40,679 nt of DNA, taken from NCBI RefSeq assembly GCF_001266615.1, contig NZ_LGHZ01000024.1, forward strand, positions 1 to 40,679. The letters run 5' to 3'. The notes beneath the pieces are model-generated. The model was not told the origin of the DNA, did not search any database, and saw only the letters and a program-made list of their open reading frames with translations. Shown in pieces: positions 1-8,739 of the stretch; the first letter of the stretch is position 1, and each line of letters starts with the position of its first letter. The position numbers were made by a program, and so were the translations under genes. This DNA comes from Kluyvera genomosp. 1 (GTDB lineage Bacteria > Pseudomonadota > Gammaproteobacteria > Enterobacterales > Enterobacteriaceae).

Positions 1-11
1 CCGTTCCGCCA
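1..11 (+). tRNA. aspU: tRNA-Asp 3' end (partial, aspU at end of rrnH)
   Basis: The first 11 bases match the acceptor-stem end plus CCA of the complete tRNA-Asp gene at 8543-8619. In E. coli, aspU ends the rrnH rRNA operon directly upstream of dkgB, which is the next gene here. The rest of the tRNA and the rRNA genes lie outside the window, which suggests the assembly stopped at the repeated rRNA operon. Confidence 0.85.
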
Positions 12-20
12 CTTATTAAG

Positions 21-49
21 AGCCCTGAGCATTTGCTCAGGGCTTTTTT
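21..49 (+). terminator. Rho-independent terminator of the upstream rRNA/tRNA operon
   Basis: A 10-bp perfect stem (AGCCCTGAGC at 21-30 with GCTCAGGGCT at 35-44) has a 4-nt loop and is followed by a T run at 44-49. It lies right after the tRNA-Asp end and reads in the same direction. Confidence 0.9.
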
Positions 50-174
50 GTTTGTGTTAATTAATTATTGCTGATTTAGCAAAAATCCTCTGCATTTAAC
101 GCTCTTTTTCCCGTTCCTCCCCTTCTTCATAATGGTTTTTAGTTAACCTATATTGATAAATAAAGAGGAAAATC

Positions 175-978
175 ATGACAATCCCTGCATTTGGCCTTGG
201 TACTTTCCGCCTGAAAGATGATGTTGTTATCGCTTCTGTTAAAACAGCACTGGAACTCGGCTATCGCACCATTGATACAGCGCAAATCTATGATAATGAA
301 GCGGCTGTTGGTCAGGCGATTGCGGAAAGCGGCATCGCGCGTGATGAAATGTTCATCACCACCAAAATCTGGATTGAAAACCTTAGCAAAGACAAACTGG
401 TTTCCAGCCTGAAAGAAAGCCTACAGAAACTGCGTACCGATTATGTTGATCTGACGCTGATTCACTGGCCATCGCCAAACGATGCTGTGGCAGTAGAAGA
501 GTTTATGGCCGCACTGCTGGAAGCGAAAAAGCTAGGGCTGACTCGCCAGATAGGTATCTCGAACTTCACCATCCCATTGATGAAGCGTGCCATTACTGCA
601 GTGGGGGCAGAAAATATTGCCACTAACCAGATTGAACTGTCGCCGTATTTACAGAACCGTAAGGTTGTCGATTGGGCAACTGCGCACGGTATCCATATCA
701 CATCGTATATGACTTTAGCTTATGGTAAGGCATTGAAAGATGAAGTGATTGGCCGCATTGCTGCGAAGCATAATGCCACGGCTGCACAGGTTATTCTGGC
801 TTGGGCGATAGGTGAAGGTTACGCGGTGATCCCGTCATCGACCAAGCGTGAGAATCTGGCAAGCAACCTGATGGCGCTGGATCTGCAGTTGGATGCAGAA
901 GATAAAGCCGCTATCGCGGAGTTGGATTGCAATGACCGACTGGTGAGTCCAGAAAGTTTGGCGCCAGAGTGGGATTAA
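175..978 (+). CDS. dkgB: 2,5-diketo-D-gluconate reductase B / methylglyoxal reductase DkgB
   Basis: This is a 267-residue cytosolic aldo/keto reductase, the length of E. coli DkgB, and near-identical along its whole length as far as I recall it. It reduces 2,5-diketo-D-gluconate and aldehydes such as methylglyoxal with NADPH. The AKR catalytic tetrad is visible: Asp34 and Tyr39 (in [10 protein letters not shown]), Lys64 (TTKIW) and His97 (LIHWPSP). The C-terminal NADPH-binding part contains VIPSSTK. The ATG at 175 follows an AGAGGA ribosome site at 164-169. It is transcribed away from the rRNA terminator and converges with yafC on a shared hairpin. Confidence 0.95.
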   Translation: MTIPAFGLGTFRLKDDVVIASVKTALELGYRTIDTAQIYDNEAAVGQAIAESGIARDEMFITTKIWIENLSKDKLVSSLKESLQKLRTDYVDLTLIHWPSPNDAVAVEEFMAALLEAKKLGLTRQIGISNFTIPLMKRAITAVGAENIATNQIELSPYLQNRKVVDWATAHGIHITSYMTLAYGKALKDEVIGRIAAKHNATAAQVILAWAIGEGYAVIPSSTKRENLASNLMALDLQLDAEDKAAIAELDCNDRLVSPESLAPEWD

Positions 979-1004
979 TTATCCTCTCATCCTGACCAAA
1001 ACCG

Positions 1005-1026
1005 AAGGAGGCTAATACGCCTCCTT
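1005..1026. terminator. Bidirectional terminator between dkgB and yafC
   Basis: AAGGAGGC (1005-1012) pairs with GCCTCCTT (1019-1026) around a 6-nt loop. It lies between the convergent ends of dkgB and yafC, and the short A and T flanks suit either strand. Confidence 0.7.
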
Positions 1027-1038
1027 TATCACTGCCTA

Positions 1039-1932
1039 TTAACGGGTTTCTTTCACGTATTCGCTCAGAAAATCAATAAAGGCTCTGATACGTGTACTCA
1101 CCGCCCGGTCACTGTAATAGACAGCGCTAAACGGCATCTCTACAGGCATTCGCTTGTCCGCCAACAGTTCAACAAATTCCCCTCGAGCAATCTCCTTGTC
1201 GACCATATAGTCCGATAAACAGGCGATACCATTGCCGTTCAAACACAGCTGTTTAAGCGTTTCACCACTGTTTGATGAAATCCCACTGCTGATCTCCATA
1301 AACTGACCATCGCAGCAGTAGATGGGCCAGGTGTTTAATGACGATGGTTCAGTGAATCCCAGACACTGATGATCTTTGAGATCGGTTGCATCCTCAGGCT
1401 TACCATAACGGGTGATATAGTCCGGTGATGCAATAATCTTACGATAACTGGTGAATAGCGGGCGTGCACGCAGGCTTGAGTCAGTCAGTGTTCCTGCACG
1501 TATTGCCACATCTACTTTACGTTCAATAAGATTAATAAAAGTCTCGGACGACACCAGGGAAAGTGTCATTTCAGGATAGCGTTCACGAAATGGCTTAATT
1601 AGTGGCATCAGGAAATGCAGCATCACCGGCGTAGCCGCATCTACCCGTAGCAAGCCGCGTGGGGTATTGCGCGTATCCAATAACTCATTTTCCGCAGCCG
1701 CCATTTCCTGCAAAACGACCTGCATACGGCGGAAATAGCGCTCACCTTCTTCGGTGAGGCTCAGCTGGCGAGTGGTGCGGTTAAGCAAGCTCACACCAAG
1801 CTTAGACTCCAGTTTTTTGACCGCTCGGCTGACCGCTGAGTTAGCGAGCCCAAGCTGCTCCGCGGCACGACTGAAACTGCCGCTTTCAACGACGGCGACA
1901 AAGATGGCGATTTCTTCTGATGTAGCTCTCAT
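1039..1932 (-). CDS. yafC: LysR-family transcriptional regulator YafC
   Basis: This is a 297-residue LysR-type regulator, slightly shorter at the C-terminus than E. coli YafC (304). The N-terminal winged helix-turn-helix covers about residues 1-60 ([23 protein letters not shown], split here as FSRAAEQLG then [11 protein letters not shown]), and an effector-binding domain follows from about residue 90. The start at 1932 has a CAGGTG-like ribosome site. Its target is not known to me. It is divergent from the MFS exporter gene at 2037 with only 104 bp between them, the classic arrangement in which a LysR protein controls its neighbour; that control is inference. E. coli lacks the exporter at this spot. 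Confidence 0.93.
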   Translation of the reverse strand: MRATSEEIAIFVAVVESGSFSRAAEQLGLANSAVSRAVKKLESKLGVSLLNRTTRQLSLTEEGERYFRRMQVVLQEMAAAENELLDTRNTPRGLLRVDAATPVMLHFLMPLIKPFRERYPEMTLSLVSSETFINLIERKVDVAIRAGTLTDSSLRARPLFTSYRKIIASPDYITRYGKPEDATDLKDHQCLGFTEPSSLNTWPIYCCDGQFMEISSGISSNSGETLKQLCLNGNGIACLSDYMVDKEIARGEFVELLADKRMPVEMPFSAVYYSDRAVSTRIRAFIDFLSEYVKETR

Positions 1933-2036
1933 TATTGCACCTGAAGCAAAATTATATTGATATTTTGAATGTTTTTGTTATTTAAACACCCCGGCATACT
2001 ACGTGTCATCTTAATCCTGATGATGTGGAGTAAATT

Positions 2037-3212
2037 ATGCCGCTGGCGCTTCTAGCCTTAACGATCAGTGCCTTTGCCATTGGCACAACCGAGTTTGTCA
2101 TTGTCGGTCTGGTACCAACGATTGCTGAACAATTATCTATTTCACTGCCCTCTGCAGGGCTTTTAGTCTCAATCTACGCGCTAGGGGTTGCCATTGGTGC
2201 ACCCGTATTAACCGCGCTCACTGGTAAGCTGCCCCGTAAACAGCTGCTGCTGGCGCTGATGGTACTGTTTACCATCGGCAACCTGCTGGCCTGGCAAGCG
2301 CCTGGGTATATTACTTTAGTGGTTGCTCGCTTGCTGACTGGTCTGGCACATGGGGTTTTCTTCTCTATTGGATCGACCATTGCTACCAGTCTGGTGCCGA
2401 AAGAGAAAGCGGCGTCGGCCATTGCCATTATGTTCGGCGGCCTGACGGTGGCGCTGGTGACCGGCGTACCGTTGGGGACGTTTATCGGCCAACACTTCGG
2501 CTGGCGTGAAACTTTCCTCGCGGTGTCTATGTTGGGAGTGATCGCGTTGATTGCCAGTGCGATTCTGGTGCCGAGCAATATCCCTGGACGTGCGCCTGCG
2601 AGTCTATCTGACCAGTTAAAAGTACTGACGCATCCACGACTGCTGATGATCTATGCAATTACGGCACTGGGTTATGGCGGGGTATTCACCGCATTCACCT
2701 TCCTGGCGCCGATGATGCAAAATTTAGCAGGCTTTACGCCAAATGCGGTGAGCTGGATTTTGTTGGGTTATGGCGTCGCGGTTGCTATCGGTAATATCTG
2801 GGGTGGAAAGCTGGCTGATAAACACGGCGCAGTGCCTGCACTGAAGTTTATCTTTGCTGCACTCGCTGCTTTGCTTCTGGTATTCCAGTTCACTGCATCA
2901 ATGCAATATGCCGCGCTGGCCACTATTCTGGTGATGGGCGTCTTTGCCTTCGGGAACGTACCGGGATTACAGGTTTACGTCGTGCAGAAAGCGGAGCAAT
3001 ACACTCCGGCTGCTGTAGATGTCGCATCAGGCCTTAACATTGCTGCTTTTAACGTCGGTATCGCACTTGGCTCGGTTATCGGTGGCCAAACGGTTGAACA
3101 CTATGGACTGGCACAAACCCCGTGGATTGGCGCGCTGATTGTAGTGGGAGCCTTGTTGCTGACAGGGCTAAGCGGACGTCTGGATAAGACAGTTCGTGTC
3201 GCATTGGGCTAA
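2037..3212 (+). CDS. MFS transporter, DHA1 (drug:H+ antiporter) family, AraJ/YdhP-like
   Basis: This is a 391-residue inner-membrane protein with about 12 hydrophobic segments. The N-terminus carries the TTEFVIVGLVP signature of the AraJ/YdhP/PbuE branch of DHA1 transporters, and the loop after helix 2 has the motif-A-like GKLPRKQLLL. A GVPLGTFIGQHFGWRETF stretch resembles motif C and the following helix. The substrate cannot be read from sequence; relatives export sugars, purines or drugs. The ATG at 2037 follows GTGGAG at 2025-2030. It is divergent from the LysR gene yafC, its probable regulator. It is absent at this position in E. coli, so it is a lineage-specific gain or a loss in E. coli. 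Confidence 0.9.
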   Translation: MPLALLALTISAFAIGTTEFVIVGLVPTIAEQLSISLPSAGLLVSIYALGVAIGAPVLTALTGKLPRKQLLLALMVLFTIGNLLAWQAPGYITLVVARLLTGLAHGVFFSIGSTIATSLVPKEKAASAIAIMFGGLTVALVTGVPLGTFIGQHFGWRETFLAVSMLGVIALIASAILVPSNIPGRAPASLSDQLKVLTHPRLLMIYAITALGYGGVFTAFTFLAPMMQNLAGFTPNAVSWILLGYGVAVAIGNIWGGKLADKHGAVPALKFIFAALAALLLVFQFTASMQYAALATILVMGVFAFGNVPGLQVYVVQKAEQYTPAAVDVASGLNIAAFNVGIALGSVIGGQTVEHYGLAQTPWIGALIVVGALLLTGLSGRLDKTVRVALG

Positions 3213-3354
3213 GGTCAAAAAGGTAAGCGCTGGCTTACAAAAGTTCACCAGGCTTTATCGCAAATAGCGTTGAAACCGTGGGCAAAAGCCCCTATAACAG
3301 AAGGACCTTCCTGGAAGCAGGAGGGTTCTTTCGTTATTGAGGTTATCAGAGAAA

Positions 3355-4149
3355 GTGCGAAAAAATACCTACGCTATGCGCTACATTGCCGGACAACCTG
3401 CGGAGCGGATTTTACCGCCGCCAGGTGCCTATACCAGCATTAGCCAGGCACTATCGATGGGTAGGCCGTTAAGTACGGAAGAAAATATTCGAATTCTGGT
3501 GTGGAATATCTTTAAGCAAAAGCGCGCTGAATGGCTTTCCGTGCTGAATAAGTTTGGTAAAGATGCCCACCTGGTACTGCTTCAGGAAGCGCAAACCACG
3601 CCTGAACTCGTTAAGTTTGCGACGACTAACTATCTGGCCGCCGATCAGGTACCGGCCTTTGCCTTGCCGCATCACCCCTCTGGTGTTATGACGCTGTCTG
3701 CGGCTCAGCCTATATACTGCTGCCCGCTGCGCGAGCGTGAGCCTATTCTCAGACTCGCAAAGTCAGCGTTAGTGACCGTTTACCCACTTCCAGACGCGCG
3801 GTTGCTGATGGTGGTGAATATCCATGCGGTTAATTTTAGTCTGGGTGTCGACGTTTACAGTAAACAGCTTCTTCCGATCGGTGAGCAGATGGCGCAGCAT
3901 AACGGCCCGGTCATTATGGCTGGCGATTTCAACGCCTGGAGTCGGCCGCGAATGAATGCGCTTTATCGTTTCGCGCGTGATATGTCACTACGGCCTGTTT
4001 GTTTTGACGACGATCAGCGACGTCGCGCTTTTGGCCGACCGCTCGATTTTGTTTTTTATCGTGGACTTAATGTCAGCCAGGCGTCGGTGCTAGTAACCCG
4101 CGCATCGGATCATAATCCGCTGATTGTGGAGTTTAGTCCGGGTAAATGA
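3355..4149 (+). CDS. yafD: Endonuclease/exonuclease/phosphatase-family protein YafD
   Basis: This is a 264-residue member of the EEP (DNase I-like) superfamily, with metal and catalytic motifs in [26 protein letters not shown] and the C-terminal ASDHNPL. The exact substrate is unproven. I chose the GTG at 3355 (reading [10 protein letters not shown]) because E. coli YafD starts there; an upstream TTG at 3337 would add six residues without family support. It is a single gene converging with mltD on a strong terminator. In E. coli the methyltransferase gene yafE follows; here it is absent. Confidence 0.92.
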   Translation: MRKNTYAMRYIAGQPAERILPPPGAYTSISQALSMGRPLSTEENIRILVWNIFKQKRAEWLSVLNKFGKDAHLVLLQEAQTTPELVKFATTNYLAADQVPAFALPHHPSGVMTLSAAQPIYCCPLREREPILRLAKSALVTVYPLPDARLLMVVNIHAVNFSLGVDVYSKQLLPIGEQMAQHNGPVIMAGDFNAWSRPRMNALYRFARDMSLRPVCFDDDQRRRAFGRPLDFVFYRGLNVSQASVLVTRASDHNPLIVEFSPGK

Positions 4150-4165
4150 GTTGAAAAAGGGCAAT

Positions 4166-4197
4166 AAAAAAGGCACCGGGGGAATCGGTGCCTTTTT
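4166..4197. terminator. Bidirectional rho-independent terminator between yafD and mltD
   Basis: AAAAAAGGCACCG (4166-4178) and CGGTGCCTTTTT (4186-4197) form a long stem with a 7-nt loop. A tract on one side and T tract on the other make it functional for both convergent genes. Confidence 0.9.
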
Positions 4198-4209
4198 ATG
4201 GATTGCTTA

Positions 4210-5571
4210 TCAGGAGTCAGGTCGATCGCTGTTTTTCACAAACAACGTGAGCTGATCGCCTGGCTGCAGATTGCCGGTGCCGTTATTCCAGCGCATCACA
4301 TCTTTGATGTTGACGCCGTGGCGTTTAGCAATGCTCGACAGTGAGTCACCCTTACGTACACGGTACGTAATGCTGCTGTTATCGGCGAGACGCGCGGCGC
4401 TACTGCCAGCACCCACCGTTAAGTTCTGACCCACTTTCAGGCTGCTTCCGCGCAGGTTATTCCACTGTTGCAGATCTTTTGACGTCACGCCTAAACGTGA
4501 TGCGATCCCTGACAGTGTATCACCAGAACGAACCTTATAGCTGCGGCTGGTCAGCAGCGTGTTGTCAGCAACCAGCGTTGGCTGGAGGTCGGCAATCTCA
4601 CCGGAGGCCAGGGACTCACGCAGCTGGTCTGCATGCTTCTGTGGCACCATAACGTATTTCGGACCAGCGGCACCGAGCGTTGAACCTTTTACGCCTGCGT
4701 TGAAGGTCTTCAGTTTGCTGACCGGCATTCCTGCCATATCTGCTAACTGCGAGAGTTCAACCGGGCTGTCGAGGCGAACGCGCGCCAGTGCTCGGCTTTC
4801 ATCGGCACTTGGCAGACGAACACCGTAGCGTTTGCTGTTTTTGAGAATATCACTCAACGCCAGCATTTTTGGTACGTACAGCTTGGTTTCCTGAGGCAAC
4901 GGCAGTGACCAGAAGTCGGTGGGCTTGCCACGGGCTTTGTTCACTTTCATCGCTTTCATCACACGGCCTTCACCACTGTTATATGCCGCCACGGTCAACA
5001 ACCAGTCGCCATCGAACATTTTGTTCAGACGCTGCATCATATCCAGTGCCGCCGTTGTGGAAGCAACGAGGTCACGACGTGCATCATAACTGCGGGTCTG
5101 TTTCAGACCGTAATTTCGCCCTGTGCTCGGAATGATTTGCCAAATGCCTGCGGCATTGGCACCAGACGTTGCGTGCGGGTCAAAAGCGCTCTCCACTATG
5201 GGTAGTAATACCAGTTCCATCGGCATGTTACGTTTCTTAACTTGCCCGGCTATCCAGTACATATACGGCTCTGCCCGTAAAGTTACATCGTGGAGATAGC
5301 TCTTATTTTTCAAATACTTCTGTTTCTGTTCGCGAACCCGGGTATTATCCGGGATTCCCATCTTTAGCTCGTCGCCAATATAAGCCCACAAGTCCTGATT
5401 CTGCGTGTCGAATGTCCCATCGTCCATCCAACGTGCCTGACTTGCGAACTTACTTGCTTCCCCTTGACTAGCCGCAGAAAGGCTCTGTGCGTGCTGTTGG
5501 ACGTTGCCCTGCTGTGACGCCTGGCACCCCACGAGCAGGACAGAGGCGAGTAATATCGCTTTTGCCTTCAT
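4210..5571 (-). CDS. mltD: Membrane-bound lytic murein transglycosylase D
   Basis: This is a 453-residue lipoprotein that cleaves the MurNAc-GlcNAc glycan bond to form 1,6-anhydromuropeptides in the periplasm. The signal peptide ends in the lipobox LVGC, with Cys16 as the lipidated residue. The SLT (lysozyme-like) domain carries the catalytic Glu127 in IVESAFDP, followed by AAGIWQIIPSTGRNYG. Two LysM peptidoglycan-binding repeats follow, at about 343-386 (starting SYKVRSGDTLSGIA) and 401-445 (starting TYRVRKGDSLSSIA). E. coli MltD has 452 residues. It lies 71 bp downstream of gloB on the same strand. Confidence 0.96.
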   Translation of the reverse strand: MKAKAILLASVLLVGCQASQQGNVQQHAQSLSAASQGEASKFASQARWMDDGTFDTQNQDLWAYIGDELKMGIPDNTRVREQKQKYLKNKSYLHDVTLRAEPYMYWIAGQVKKRNMPMELVLLPIVESAFDPHATSGANAAGIWQIIPSTGRNYGLKQTRSYDARRDLVASTTAALDMMQRLNKMFDGDWLLTVAAYNSGEGRVMKAMKVNKARGKPTDFWSLPLPQETKLYVPKMLALSDILKNSKRYGVRLPSADESRALARVRLDSPVELSQLADMAGMPVSKLKTFNAGVKGSTLGAAGPKYVMVPQKHADQLRESLASGEIADLQPTLVADNTLLTSRSYKVRSGDTLSGIASRLGVTSKDLQQWNNLRGSSLKVGQNLTVGAGSSAARLADNSSITYRVRKGDSLSSIAKRHGVNIKDVMRWNNGTGNLQPGDQLTLFVKNSDRPDS

Positions 5572-5642
5572 GTGTGTGTCAATAGTTGCTTAAAAGACGA
5601 GCGATCATAACGGCGAACTTTCGAAAACGCAACCCACAAGTA

Positions 5643-6398
5643 TCAGAAGTTATCTTTCTTTGACCGTAACCATGCAAAACGCTGCTCAGATTGTAGCATC
5701 TTTGTTTCTTTCTCTATTTCTTCAATTAAATCAATGTCATCCGTTCTTAAAAAAAGATTGAATTTACGTTCATTTTTCAGAGTTGTGGGGAGTGTTATTT
5801 GGTTTTTTGCTCGTAACTCCTTAACTTCACGATAGTATTCGTTAATGAACAAATCATGCGGTAAAACGCTCAGTGCAAACTTCATATTGGAGAGGGTATA
5901 TTCATGCGCGCAACAAATGAGGGTCTCTTCCGGAAGAGTGTTAATTCGCTGTAACGAGCGGTACATCTGCTCTGCAGTGCCTTCGAACAACCGCCCGCAG
6001 CCCCCGGAAAACAAGGTGTCGCCGCAAAAAAGGTACGGTGCACTGTAGAAACAGATATGTCCTAAAGTGTGTCCAGGGGTGGCGAAAACGTAAAATTCCT
6101 GACCAAGAATGTGAATTTTATCGCCATCGACAACTATTTTTGTTGCGCCCTTGTTAATCGTCTCTTCCGGACCGTAAACGACGAGATTCGGAAATTGCTT
6201 ACATAGATCCGCCACGCCACCGACATGATCGTTATGATGATGAGTCAAAAGAATCGCTTCAGGCTGCCAATTATTTTCTGCGACCGCTTTTAGCACTGGC
6301 ACAGCGTCACCGGGATCGACGATCAAACACCGGCCCGTTTCATCGTTAAGAACCCAGATGTAATTATCCTGAAAGGCAGGAATACTGTTAAGATTCAT
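5643..6398 (-). CDS. gloB: Hydroxyacylglutathione hydrolase (glyoxalase II) GloB
   Basis: This is a 251-residue cytosolic metallo-beta-lactamase-fold enzyme that hydrolyses S-D-lactoylglutathione to D-lactate and glutathione, the second step of methylglyoxal detoxification. The dinuclear metal site is intact: [11 protein letters not shown] (His53, His55, Asp57, His58), then [14 protein letters not shown] and CAHEYT for the remaining ligands. Length and start match E. coli GloB. It is divergent from yafS with only about 31 bp between the two start codons, so the promoters must overlap the neighbouring coding ends. The window also carries dkgB, another methylglyoxal-handling enzyme. Confidence 0.96.
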   Translation of the reverse strand: MNLNSIPAFQDNYIWVLNDETGRCLIVDPGDAVPVLKAVAENNWQPEAILLTHHHNDHVGGVADLCKQFPNLVVYGPEETINKGATKIVVDGDKIHILGQEFYVFATPGHTLGHICFYSAPYLFCGDTLFSGGCGRLFEGTAEQMYRSLQRINTLPEETLICCAHEYTLSNMKFALSVLPHDLFINEYYREVKELRAKNQITLPTTLKNERKFNLFLRTDDIDLIEEIEKETKMLQSEQRFAWLRSKKDNF

Positions 6399-6429
6399 TG
6401 ATTACCTCTTACGCGTAGGGAAGGTTGTG

Positions 6430-7152
6430 ATGAAACCGGCAAGGATACCTCAAACAGTCTCAGCGCCTGTCTCGTGGGCGCAAATGCCCTGGGGTGAATA
6501 TTATCGCGAGGCCATCGATCGTCAACTTAAACCGTGGCTGGGAAAACTGTATGGCTTTCACCTACTAAAAGTGGGCAACCTGAGCGCGGAGATCAATACG
6601 GAAGCCTGTGCCATCTCCCATCAGGTAAATATCTCTTTAGAAGGCAGCCCTATCCAGGTGATGGCCGACCCGCTGCATCTACCGTTTGCCGAAAAGTCGG
6701 TTGATGCCTGTTTGCTCTCCCATACGCTTCCCTGGTGTAGCGATCCTCACCGTCTTCTGCGTGAGGCCGATCGGGTACTGATTGACGATGGCTGGCTGAT
6801 CATCAGCAGTTTTAACCCCGTGAGCCTGATGGGGTTACGCAAGCTGGTGCCGGTGCTGCGTAAGTCAGTACCCTATAACAGCCGGATGTTTACCCTGACG
6901 CGTCAGCTAGATTGGCTGTCGCTGCTGAATTTTGAAGTACTTCATCAAAGTCAGTTCCAGGTGCTGCCGTGGGCAAAGCAGGGGGGCGCGCTTTTAGGTA
7001 CGCATTTGCCCGCGCTGGGTTGTTTACAGCTGATTGTTGCGCGTAAGCGAACCATTCCTCTTACGCTCAATCCGATGCGCCAGAACAAAGCCAAAAGCCG
7101 TATTCAGCAGGCGGTTGGCGCGACCCGGCAGTATCGTAAGCCGGACGCTTAA
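6430..7152 (+). CDS. yafS: SAM-dependent methyltransferase-like protein YafS
   Basis: This is a 240-residue class I methyltransferase-fold protein (Methyltransf_11 type). The central part has [20 protein letters not shown] and then [16 protein letters not shown], the usual motif II/III region of this fold. The methyl acceptor is unknown. I use the ATG at 6430 (MKPARIP, as in E. coli) with GGGAAGG at 6418-6424; an in-frame GTG lies just before it at 6427. Its stop codon overlaps the rnhA stop on the other strand inside a perfect palindrome. Confidence 0.92.
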   Translation: MKPARIPQTVSAPVSWAQMPWGEYYREAIDRQLKPWLGKLYGFHLLKVGNLSAEINTEACAISHQVNISLEGSPIQVMADPLHLPFAEKSVDACLLSHTLPWCSDPHRLLREADRVLIDDGWLIISSFNPVSLMGLRKLVPVLRKSVPYNSRMFTLTRQLDWLSLLNFEVLHQSQFQVLPWAKQGGALLGTHLPALGCLQLIVARKRTIPLTLNPMRQNKAKSRIQQAVGATRQYRKPDA

Positions 7153-7160
7153 GCGTCCGG
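7141..7160. repeat. Perfect 20-bp palindrome spanning the yafS and rnhA stop codons
   Basis: CCGGACGCTTAAGCGTCCGG is fully self-complementary, with both convergent stop codons (yafS TAA at 7150-7152, rnhA TAA complementary to 7149-7151) at its TTAA centre. It could act as a bidirectional stem, but there is no T tract for a standard terminator. Confidence 0.8.
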
Positions 7161-7616
7161 TTGGTATCCGGTATCGTCCTGCGTTGGCGAATTGGCCGCC
7201 GTCCGGGCGAGTTCGTCGCAGCGTTCGTTCTCCGGATGACCTGCGTGTCCTTTTACCCATTCCCAGCGGATTTCATGCTTACCGAGAGCGGTGTCGAGTC
7301 GCTTCCATAGGTCGACGTTCTTCACCGGTTTTTTGTCCGCCGTTTTCCAGCCGCGCTTTTTCCAATTGTGGATCCACTGTGTGATCCCCTGGCGAACGTA
7401 CTGACTGTCGGTGCTCAGTACGACGGTACACGGCTCTTTGAGCGCTTCGAGTGCGACGATAGCCGCCATCATCTCCATCCGGTTATTGGTGGTCAGACGA
7501 TAGCCTTCACTGAAGGTTTTTTCCCGCTGCTGATAGCGTAAAATAGCCCCATAACCACCCGGACCGGGATTGCCGAGGCAAGAGCCATCGGTGAAAATTT
7601 CTACCTGTTTAAGCAT
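7149..7616 (-). CDS. rnhA: Ribonuclease HI
   Basis: This is a 155-residue enzyme that cuts the RNA strand of RNA-DNA hybrids. All catalytic residues are in place: Asp10 ([11 protein letters not shown]), Glu48 (NNRMEMMA), Asp70 (LSTDSQYV), His124 ([10 protein letters not shown]) and Asp134 (CDELAR). The start is the ATG at 7616 ([10 protein letters not shown]), giving the same length as E. coli. A longer frame reaching 7727 would run through the dnaQ start and has no family support. It is divergent from dnaQ with 64 bp between starts; in E. coli the two genes have overlapping opposed promoters, and the same is likely here. Confidence 0.97.
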   Translation of the reverse strand: MLKQVEIFTDGSCLGNPGPGGYGAILRYQQREKTFSEGYRLTTNNRMEMMAAIVALEALKEPCTVVLSTDSQYVRQGITQWIHNWKKRGWKTADKKPVKNVDLWKRLDTALGKHEIRWEWVKGHAGHPENERCDELARTAANSPTQDDTGYQPDA

Positions 7617-7680
7617 CTCTGGTAGACTTCCTGTATCTGCAATTGAAAGTAAAACGGCAAGTCTGACATAAATGACTGAT

Positions 7681-8412
7681 ATGAGCACTGCAATTACACG
7701 ACAGATCGTTCTGGATACCGAAACCACCGGTATGAACCAGATCGGTGCCCACTATGAAGGCCACAAGATCATTGAGATCGGTGCCGTCGAGGTGATAAAC
7801 CGTCGTTTGACCGGTAATAACTTCCACGTGTATCTCAAACCTGACCGGCTGGTGGACCCTGAAGCCTTCGGCGTTCACGGGATTGCCGATGAGTTTTTGC
7901 TGGATAAACCAACCTTTGCCGACGTGGCTGACGAGTTTATGGACTACATTCGCGGGGCGGAACTGGTCATTCATAACGCATCGTTCGATATCGGCTTCAT
8001 GGATTATGAGTTTAGTAAGCTCAATCGCGGTATTCCAAAAACCGATACTTTCTGCAAGGTCACCGATAGCCTGGCGCTGGCGCGACGGATGTTCCCCGGC
8101 AAGCGTAACAGCCTTGATGCGTTATGTTCGCGCTACGAAATAGACAACACCAAGCGTACCCTGCACGGCGCATTGCTTGATGCCCAGATTCTGGCGGACG
8201 TCTATCTGACGATGACCGGTGGGCAAACGTCGATTAAATTTGCGATGGAAGGTGAGGGGCAGCAGCAGGCGGGGAATACCGGTATTCAACGTATTGTGCG
8301 TGCAGAGAGCAAATTACGCGTGGTTTACGCCACCGATGAGGAGCTGATGAATCATGAATCGCGCCTCGACCTCGTTCAGAAAAAAGGTGGAAGCTGCCTC
8401 TGGCGAGGATAA
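7681..8412 (+). CDS. dnaQ: DNA polymerase III epsilon subunit (3'-5' proofreading exonuclease)
   Basis: This is a 243-residue DnaQ that provides proofreading in the replicative polymerase core. The exonuclease domain covers about residues 1-180, with Exo I VLDTETTG (Asp12, Glu14) and the late [10 protein letters not shown] motif. A clamp-binding motif follows, QTSIKF, where E. coli has QTSMAF, and the C-terminal polymerase-binding tail ends [14 protein letters not shown] place the start at the ATG at 7681 (MSTAITRQ) as in E. coli; an ATG nine bases upstream is in frame but not conserved. The tRNA gene aspV follows 130 bp downstream. Confidence 0.97.
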   Translation: MSTAITRQIVLDTETTGMNQIGAHYEGHKIIEIGAVEVINRRLTGNNFHVYLKPDRLVDPEAFGVHGIADEFLLDKPTFADVADEFMDYIRGAELVIHNASFDIGFMDYEFSKLNRGIPKTDTFCKVTDSLALARRMFPGKRNSLDALCSRYEIDNTKRTLHGALLDAQILADVYLTMTGGQTSIKFAMEGEGQQQAGNTGIQRIVRAESKLRVVYATDEELMNHESRLDLVQKKGGSCLWRG

Positions 8413-8542
8413 AACGGCTAATTTTGCTGTGAAAATAAGCTTATGGGTGATTTTTGCAGCAAACGATTCAAAAGTAGAGAAAAAGCGTTGACGGTTTTAC
8501 AGGGAAACCGTAATATTCGCCTCGTTCCGAAGGGAACGTTGT

Positions 8543-8619
8543 GGAGCGGTAGTTCAGTCGGTTAGAATACCTGCCTGTCACGCAGGGGGTCGCGGGTTCG
8601 AGTCCCGTCCGTTCCGCCA
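8543..8619 (+). tRNA. aspV: tRNA-Asp (GTC)
   Basis: This is a complete 77-nt tRNA gene with encoded CCA. The acceptor stem is GGAGCGG/CCGTTCC, the D arm contains GTTCAGTCGGTTAGAA, the anticodon loop is CTGTCAC with GTC at 8577-8579, and the T arm is GCGGGTTCGAGTCCCGT. Its position after dnaQ matches E. coli aspV. Confidence 0.98.
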
Positions 8620-8625
8620 CATTCA

Positions 8626-8657
8626 GAAAGCCTGAATCAGAAATGATTCAGGCTTTC
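8626..8657 (+). terminator. Terminator after aspV
   Basis: A 14-bp perfect stem (GAAAGCCTGAATCA at 8626-8639, TGATTCAGGCTTTC at 8644-8657) closes a GAAA loop. A modest T-rich stretch (GTCGTTTTA) follows. Confidence 0.85.
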
Positions 8658-8705
8658 GTCGTTTTACGCCCACCTCATTTTTCCTGAGTACCCGTTCAGA
8701 GAATT

Positions 8706-8725
8706 GGCCCGAAAATCACCGGGCC
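8706..8725 (-). terminator. Possible hairpin terminator after yafV
   Basis: GGCCCG (8706-8711) pairs with CGGGCC (8720-8725) just beyond the yafV stop. The minus-strand sequence after it is only weakly T-rich, so termination is uncertain. Confidence 0.4.
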
Positions 8726-8739
8726 TGAAGACCATTCAA

